This document shows, one piece after another, positions 7,101 through 10,568 of a stretch of 10,568 nt of DNA. Made by a program: the position numbers and the translations under genes. The stretch comes from Deltaproteobacteria bacterium (GTDB lineage: Bacteria; Myxococcota; XYA12-FULL-58-9; JAUUZB01), in contig JAUUZB010000050.1 of assembly GCA_030590185.1 (NCBI GenBank), forward strand, positions 1 through 10,568. The letters run 5' to 3'. The notes under the pieces are model-generated. The model did not search any database. It was not told where the DNA came from and was given only the letters and a program-made list of their open reading frames with translations. The stretch's first letter is position 1, and each line of letters begins with the position of its first letter.

Positions 7101-7596
7101 GCACTTCCGCAACATCGGCGAATCGTTGATCGTCATGGCGACGCTCCCCTTCGCGTTGGTGGGCGGGGTGTGGCTCATGTGGGCATTCGATTTCAACCTC
7201 TCGGTGGCCGTGGCGGTGGGGTTCATTGCCTTGGCTGGTCTCGCAGCCGAGACCGGAGTGGTGATGCTCGTCTACCTCGACCAGACCTACAAACGCTGGC
7301 AGCAGGACGGTCGGCTCACGGCCCTGTCGGACCTCGAGGCGATCATCATCGAGGGCGCTGTTGATCGCGTGCGGCCCAAGCTCATGACGGTGGCGACGAC
7401 AACCATCGGGTTGTTGCCGATCATGTTTGGCAACGAGACCGGAACCCGGGTCATGAAACGTATCGCCGCCCCGATGGTCGGGGGATTGGTTTCTTCGACG
7501 ATTCTGACCCTGGTGATTATCCCGGCGATCTACCTGTTGTGGATGCGGTTCATCCACCGGCGCGATCTCAAACCCGACGCGGACCTGTCCGCGTGA
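4177..7596 (+). CDS. cusA: CusA-type Cu(I)/Ag(I) RND efflux pump with an EF-hand insert
   Basis: The proton-driven inner-membrane trimer that moves Cu(I)/Ag(I) into the adaptor-channel complex. The product has 1139 residues against about 1047 in E. coli CusA; the excess is explained by an insert at about 148-245. TM1 lies near residues 10-31, TM2-6 near 437-590, TM7 near 624-645 and TM8-12 near 956-1130. The proton-relay helix reads GVMVDASVVLVENVHK (D500, E507), the monovalent-metal form. M659, M709 and M758 are spaced 50 and 49 residues apart, exactly as in the CusA metal-site triad M573/M623/M672, in matching contexts (LLYMP, APLSMIETT, RIDMLATG). The start at 4177 gives the typical MIDWII N-terminus. 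An in-frame start at 4126 would lie within the adaptor gene and add 17 atypical residues. The ribosome site is weak, so translational coupling to the adaptor is likely. Confidence 0.96.
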   Translation: MIDWIITQSVRNRLLVIIITGVVIVAGVWALKTTPVDAIPDLSDVQVIIFTDYPGQAPQVVEDQVTYPLTTAMLAVPYASVVRGYSFFGFSMVYIIFEDGTDLYWARSRVLEYLNFARTRLPTGVSPQLGPDATGVGWIYEYTLTDFSPRTSVLRQKLDRDGSGFIEPTELPEPAERSEVAGEEVAVYSRSQLAELFATDDPPGAAQPQKFAEDSLRFIVESFDRDRDKRVSKAELEMAANFEGIDLSELRSLQDWYLRYELMSVPGVSEVASVGGFVRQYQVEVDPEKLRAYGIPLAKIKRAIKRSNTDVGGRLLEMGETEFMVRGKGYIQSLEDLRNIPIGGDMETHTPVLLRQVANIQIGPEMRRGLVEMNGEGEVVSGIVIIRFGENALEVIKRVKERIEQLKAGLPPGVEIHVSYDRSNLIERAITTLQTKLIEELIVVALICIIFLLHFRSAFVAIFTLPVGILMAFIIMRLLGISANIMSLGGIAIAIGVMVDASVVLVENVHKHKERDHGLSQAELVIVACKEVGPALFFSLLIVTVSFLPVFSLEQQEGRLFSPLAYTKTFAMASAAVLAITIIPVLIYYFVRGDILPEAKNPISRFFIWIYRPLIERVLRWPKATVVAAVAIAAFTVVPYQSLGSEFMPPLNEGDLLYMPTTPPGISITKAKELLQQTDKIIASHPQVEHVLGKVGRAETATDPAPLSMIETTIILTPTDTWPDGQTIEKIIKELDAMVQFPGLTNAWTMPIKTRIDMLATGIKTPVGIKLMGDDLEVLNELGQKIEAVVRELPDTLSVYSERVTGGNFIDIDIRREDAARFGLTIADIQDVIMSAIGGVNVTWTVEGLERYPVNVRYPRELRNSIDRLQRVAVPTPMGHTVPLAAIADISIVKGPPAIKSENARRTAWIYVDLETSDVGGYVEHARQVVSSQVPLPEGVSLVWSGQFEYMERANERLSVLIPLILAVIFLLLYVHFRNIGESLIVMATLPFALVGGVWLMWAFDFNLSVAVAVGFIALAGLAAETGVVMLVYLDQTYKRWQQDGRLTALSDLEAIIIEGAVDRVRPKLMTVATTTIGLLPIMFGNETGTRVMKRIAAPMVGGLVSSTILTLVIIPAIYLLWMRFIHRRDLKPDADLSA
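4618..4911 (+). other. EF-hand-pair insert within the RND pump (residues about 148-245)
   Basis: Between YEYTLTD (ending at residue 146) and DLSELRSLQDW (from 246), CusA relatives normally have only about ten residues. Here about 98 residues intervene. They contain two 12-residue EF-hand loops: DRDGSGFIEPTE (159-170) and DRDRDKRVSKAE (224-235). Both have Asp at positions 1, 3 or 5 and Glu at 12, and the first has Gly at 6 and Ile at 8. Helix-like stretches flank each loop. The location is the periplasmic porter domain, so calcium from outside could bind. Calcium binding is inferred from the motif. Confidence 0.85.
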
Positions 7597-7613
7597 ACAA
7601 CGAGGAAGAACCC

Positions 7614-8165
7614 ATGAGCTTCAAGCAAATCATATCCACCGCCAGCATCAGCGTCGCCCTCGTGGCGACCGTTGTCGCCGCGGGACCGGCCCGTGCCGCG
7701 GGCACCGCGACCTTTGACGCCGCTATGGCGCCCGTCCTCACCGACTACTTGAAGATCCAAGAAGCGCTGGCCGCAGATTCGAACGGCGGCGTTCAGGCGG
7801 CCGCCGGGGCCATCGCTGAGCTGGCCGGCAAGATCGACGCAACGAGCGTCACGGGTGAGCACGCCAAGCACTACCAACACCTACCCATGAAGCTCCAAAA
7901 GGCAGCCACCGCCCTGGGCAAGATGGCCACCATCGCGGCGGCCCGCGAGGCGTTCAAGAAGCTCTCCATGCCAATGGCGATGTGGGGAACCATGTCAAAG
8001 CCCGCCGGCATCGACGTCATCTACTGCTCGATGGCCAAGGGCAGCTGGCTGCAAAAGGCCGGCCCGGTCATGAACCCCTACTATGGCAAGAGCATGCTTC
8101 ACTGCGGCGAGGTGGTGGGCGGGGCGGGACACGCCGCCAAGGGGGGCGGGCACGCCGGTCACTAG
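7614..8165 (+). CDS. Secreted DUF3347-type copper-handling protein with His-rich tail
   Basis: A 183-residue product with a clear Sec signal peptide (cleavage after A28 in ARA-AG), so probably periplasmic. The body is Ala- and Lys-rich and helical, matching DUF3347: a middle segment with HYQHLPMKLQ and a C-terminal segment with YCSMAKGSWLQ (C138, M140) and NPYYGKSMLHCGE (M161, H163, C164). The Cys/Met/His set is suited to soft metals. DUF3347 domains occur beside or fused to CusB adaptors. The tail GHAAKGGGHAGH adds more His ligands. The start at 7614 has GAGGAAG (7602-7608) five bases upstream; in-frame starts back to 7539 lie inside the pump gene. The gene sits 17 bases after the pump, so it belongs to the same operon. 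A metallochaperone role or delivery to the adaptor is inferred. Confidence 0.85.
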   Translation: MSFKQIISTASISVALVATVVAAGPARAAGTATFDAAMAPVLTDYLKIQEALAADSNGGVQAAAGAIAELAGKIDATSVTGEHAKHYQHLPMKLQKAATALGKMATIAAAREAFKKLSMPMAMWGTMSKPAGIDVIYCSMAKGSWLQKAGPVMNPYYGKSMLHCGEVVGGAGHAAKGGGHAGH

Positions 8166-8237
8166 CGCTGCGAAGACCGGTTCCATGTCTGGGCTGGTGT
8201 CTTTCAGTTGCGCCCATTCGCTTATGCGGGTATTCAG

Positions 8238-8594
8238 GTGTCCGTGGATGCCCTGGCACAGGTTCTCAAAGCCCTCTCCGAGGAGACCCGGCTGCAGATC
8301 ACGGCCCTGCTGATCTGGCAGGGAGAACTGTGTGTCTGTGACGTCGTCGGTGCCCTCGGCATCACCCAATCGAAGGCCTCACGGCACCTACGCTACCTGC
8401 TCAACGCCGGCCTGGTGAAGAATCGCCGGGCCGGTGCGTGGATGCACTACTACATCCCCAAGCAACTTCCGCCGGTTCAGAAGCAGGTCCTCGCCATGCT
8501 CCGGCGCACGTTCGCCGCCGATGAGCACGCCGACCTGAAAGCAAGACTCGGACAATGGTTGAGCGAGAAGAAGGTCGAAGGATCTTCTTGTTGA
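8238..8594 (+). CDS. arsR: ArsR-family arsenite-responsive repressor
   Basis: A small winged-helix repressor that leaves its operator when arsenite or antimonite binds. From the GTG at 8238 it has 118 residues. The motif ELCVCDV places C32 and C34 exactly as in the classic plasmid R773 ArsR sensor. The recognition helix follows ([13 protein letters not shown]), then the wing ([16 protein letters not shown]). A further Cys is the last residue. The start is uncertain: TTG at 8208 (128 residues) and GTG at 8244 are alternatives, and none has a strong ribosome site. I chose 8238 for family length. It lies just after the copper genes and 46 bases before the ACR3 gene, which it most likely controls. 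No clear operator was identified; CGC-TTAT-GCG at about 8219-8228 is a weak candidate if the start is downstream of it. Confidence 0.92.
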   Translation: MSVDALAQVLKALSEETRLQITALLIWQGELCVCDVVGALGITQSKASRHLRYLLNAGLVKNRRAGAWMHYYIPKQLPPVQKQVLAMLRRTFAADEHADLKARLGQWLSEKKVEGSSC

Positions 8595-8640
8595 TCAGCC
8601 GGAGGAGGGCGGACGCAGCTCTCTTCGGAAGGGATCTCTC

Positions 8641-9705
8641 ATGCCCGAGCAGAGCGTAACCAAGAGACTCTCGTTCCTGGACCGCTACCTCACGGTCTGG
8701 ATCTTCCTCGCCATGGGGATCGGCGTTGGCGCCGGCTACCTGGTGCCGGGCATCGTGCCGCTCCTCAACGAGCTCAACGTGGGCACCACCTCGGTCCCCA
8801 TCGCCATCGGACTGATCCTGATGATGTACCCACCGCTGGCCAAGGTGAAGTACGAGGAGATGGGGCCGGTCTTTCGCAACTTCAAGGTGCTCGGCCTGTC
8901 GCTCGTGCAAAACTGGATCGTCGGCCCGATCCTGATGTTCGCGCTGGCGGTTATCTTCCTACACGACAAACCCGAGTACATGGTGGGCCTGATCCTCATC
9001 GGCCTAGCCCGTTGCATCGCCATGGTCATCGTCTGGAACGACCTCGCCAAGGGCGACTCCGAGTATTGTGCCGGCCTGGTCGCCATCAACTCGATTTTTC
9101 AGGTGCTGTTCTTCTCCGTCTATGCCTTTCTCTTCATCACCGTGCTGCCGACCTGGTTCGGCCTCGAGGGGGTGGCGGTCGCCATCACCATCGGTGGGAT
9201 CGCCCAGAGCGTCTTCATCTACCTCGGGATCCCGTTCTTGGCCGGAATCATCACCCGTTTCACGTTGATCAGGCTCAAGGACAAGGACTGGTACCACACC
9301 AAGTTCATCCCGAAGATCAGCCCCATCACCCTCATCGCCTTGCTGTTCACCATCGTGGTGATGTTCTCCCTCAAGGGCGAGACCATCGTGCAGCTCCCCC
9401 TGGATGTGGTGCGCATCGCCATTCCACTGCTCATCTATTTCGTGATCATGTTCTTCGTGTCCTTCTTCATGAGCAAGAAGGTGGGGGCGACCTATGGGCA
9501 AACGACGACCCTGTCCTTCACGGCGGCGTCCAATAACTTCGAGCTTGCCATCGCCGTGGCCGTGGCTACCTTCGGGATTCATCACGGAGCGGCTTTTGCC
9601 GCGGTGATCGGTCCATTGGTCGAGGTGCCGGTGCTCATCGGGTTGGTGAACGTCGCTCTGTGGCTGGGGCGAAAGTACTTCGGTCTCAAACCAGCCGCGG
9701 CGTGA
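8641..9705 (+). CDS. acr3: ACR3-type arsenite efflux permease
   Basis: An inner-membrane arsenite exporter of the ACR3 family (bile acid/arsenite transporter superfamily), expected to have ten membrane helices. The 354-residue length is normal. The signature segment [19 protein letters not shown] contains C125, equivalent to the essential Cys of characterised Acr3 proteins. The second conserved segment, [14 protein letters not shown], contains E301, equivalent to the essential Glu. The N-terminal [16 protein letters not shown] is typical. The start is fixed by GGAAGGGA (8627-8634) six bases upstream of ATG. It is preceded by arsR and followed after 38 bases by the thioredoxin-like gene. No arsenate reductase (arsC) is visible in the window, although one could lie further right. 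Confidence 0.97.
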   Translation: MPEQSVTKRLSFLDRYLTVWIFLAMGIGVGAGYLVPGIVPLLNELNVGTTSVPIAIGLILMMYPPLAKVKYEEMGPVFRNFKVLGLSLVQNWIVGPILMFALAVIFLHDKPEYMVGLILIGLARCIAMVIVWNDLAKGDSEYCAGLVAINSIFQVLFFSVYAFLFITVLPTWFGLEGVAVAITIGGIAQSVFIYLGIPFLAGIITRFTLIRLKDKDWYHTKFIPKISPITLIALLFTIVVMFSLKGETIVQLPLDVVRIAIPLLIYFVIMFFVSFFMSKKVGATYGQTTTLSFTAASNNFELAIAVAVATFGIHHGAAFAAVIGPLVEVPVLIGLVNVALWLGRKYFGLKPAAA

Positions 9706-9743
9706 TCCGGAGTGGGTTGGACCATCGTTTTTTGGAGGCAGAG

Positions 9744-9992
9744 ATGAAGATTGAAGTTCTGGGACCGGGATGCCCCAAGTGCAAAAAGCTTCACCAACTC
9801 GTGGAGAGGGTCGTGGCTGAGTCGGGGGTCGCAGCCGAGGTCATCAAGGTCGAAGGGCTCGATGAGATGGTGAAGTACGGCGTGGCATTCACCCCCGCGG
9901 TGGTGATCGACGGCACCGTCAAAGCCGCCGGCAACATTCCCAAGGCGGCGCAGATCGAAGCTTGGCTCAAAGAGGCGGGGAGCGGGGAGTAG
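9744..9992 (+). CDS. Small thioredoxin-like protein (redox-active disulfide family)
   Basis: An 82-residue single-domain thioredoxin fold of the type often annotated 'redox-active disulfide protein 2' or MTH895-like. The active site is C10-P-K-C13 after an MKIEVLGPGC start, with the cis-Pro loop FTPAVVIDG (P51). It is shorter than thioredoxin (about 105 residues) and has no signal peptide, so it is cytosolic. The start at 9744 has GGAGG (9734-9738) five bases upstream; in-frame starts back to 9660 fall within acr3. Only six bases separate it from the ccdA-like gene, so the two are probably translated together. It may supply electrons to the CcdA protein or take part in arsenic reduction; neither can be shown from sequence. 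Confidence 0.92.
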   Translation: MKIEVLGPGCPKCKKLHQLVERVVAESGVAAEVIKVEGLDEMVKYGVAFTPAVVIDGTVKAAGNIPKAAQIEAWLKEAGSGE

Positions 9993-9998
9993 ATCTCG

Positions 9999-10568
9999 AT
10001 GCTCGAGGAGTTGATGGCCAACACCGGCCAATACATCGCCACTAACCCGTGGCTGGCCCTCCTGGCGGTGTTCGCGGGGGGCGCCCTGACCGCGTCGAGC
10101 CCCTGTATCCTCGCCATGATCCCGTTGATGATGAGCTTCGTTGCCGGCCGCAGCGTGGAGAAACCTGGGCTCCTGCGTGCCTTTGTCTTCTCCCTCGTCT
10201 TCGTCCTGGGTCTCTCGGCCACCTTCACCGCCCTGGGCATCGTCGCCGCCCTCGCCGGCAAGATCTATGGCGACGTCTCGGGCGTCTGGAATTGGGTCGT
10301 CGCCGCGGTCTGCGTGGTCATGGGGCTCCACCTCATCGGCGTGTTCACCGTCCCGATCCCCTCCTTCGCGACCAAGGTCCAGCCCAAGACGCGCGGCCTG
10401 CTCGGAGCGTTGGTGCTCGGGCTCCTTTTTGGATTGGTCTCCGCACCCTGCGCGGCACCGATTTTAGTGGTGTTGCTGACCTACCTCGCTGGCTCCGGCG
10501 CCTCGGTTGCCTATGGCGGCTTGCTGCTGCTGGTCTACGCCCTCGGGCACAGCCTGTTGATCCTCATC
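9999..10568 (+). CDS. ccdA: CcdA/DsbD-type membrane thiol-disulfide electron carrier, C-terminus cut off by window edge
   Basis: An inner-membrane protein of the CcdA (DsbD transmembrane) family, which passes electrons from cytosolic thioredoxin to periplasmic acceptors. The first 190 residues are present and open to the edge. The two redox Cys motifs are seen: SSPC36 in the first membrane helix and SAPC151 in a later one, each followed by hydrophobic residues and Pro as in the family. At least five hydrophobic segments are visible. The start ATG at 9999 has GGGGAG (9984-9989) nine bases upstream. An in-frame ATG at 10014 is possible but less well placed. Lack of a periplasmic N-terminal domain in the visible part points to CcdA rather than full-length DsbD. 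Pairing with the upstream CPKC protein suggests a dedicated thiol relay. Confidence 0.92.
   Translation, partial: MLEELMANTGQYIATNPWLALLAVFAGGALTASSPCILAMIPLMMSFVAGRSVEKPGLLRAFVFSLVFVLGLSATFTALGIVAALAGKIYGDVSGVWNWVVAAVCVVMGLHLIGVFTVPIPSFATKVQPKTRGLLGALVLGLLFGLVSAPCAAPILVVLLTYLAGSGASVAYGGLLLLVYALGHSLLILI

Noticed and set aside
8172..8205. Possible terminator hairpin after the DUF3347 gene
   Set aside because: Only a five-base AAGAC/GTCTT stem with mismatches and a long loop, and no following T run. Too weak to call.
9004..9585. Minus-strand open frame opposite acr3
   Set aside because: The His/Asp/Glu-rich translation is the antisense image of membrane helices in ACR3; it is not a real acidic or His-rich protein.

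Overview
The window reads as a metal and metalloid resistance locus from a high-G+C Gram-negative bacterium. It encodes an outer-membrane TolC-type channel, an RND pump with periplasmic adaptor, and a sigma-54-dependent regulator. Together these suggest a proteobacterium or a deltaproteobacterial-type lineage (Myxococcota, Desulfobacterota), but I cannot place it from sequence alone. No mobile element, tRNA, rRNA or CRISPR array is visible.

Layout. Positions 1-1064 (minus strand) hold the receiver and AAA+ domains of an NtrC-type response regulator whose C-terminus lies beyond the left edge. Positions 1065-1373 are a divergent control region. It contains two inverted, nearly identical -24/-12 (sigma-54) promoter elements, one facing each way, with an 18-bp near-palindrome between them that looks like a shared enhancer. 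From 1374 to the right edge everything is on the plus strand and tightly packed. The order is a CusC/CzcC-type outer-membrane factor, a CusB-type adaptor with several metal-binding modules, a CusA-type Cu(I)/Ag(I) RND pump, a secreted DUF3347 protein with a His-rich tail, an ArsR repressor with the ELCVCD arsenite-sensing motif, an ACR3 arsenite permease, a small CPKC thioredoxin-like protein, and the start of a CcdA-type membrane electron carrier that runs off the right edge.

How the parts fit. The first block is a tripartite pump that would move Cu(I)/Ag(I) from the periplasm to the outside, with the DUF3347 protein as a probable periplasmic copper-handling partner. The divergent regulator probably activates this operon and its own gene through sigma-54. 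The second block is arsenite export under ArsR, followed by a thiol-redox pair (thioredoxin-like plus CcdA). The two blocks run in the same direction with short gaps and may be partly co-transcribed.

The most unusual points are: an insert of roughly 90 residues carrying two canonical EF-hand loops in the periplasmic part of the CusA-type pump; the paired sigma-54 promoters controlling a Cus-type operon, where the E. coli system uses an OmpR-type regulator; and an adaptor that carries a Cys-type heavy-metal-binding module at both ends plus a Met-type module.
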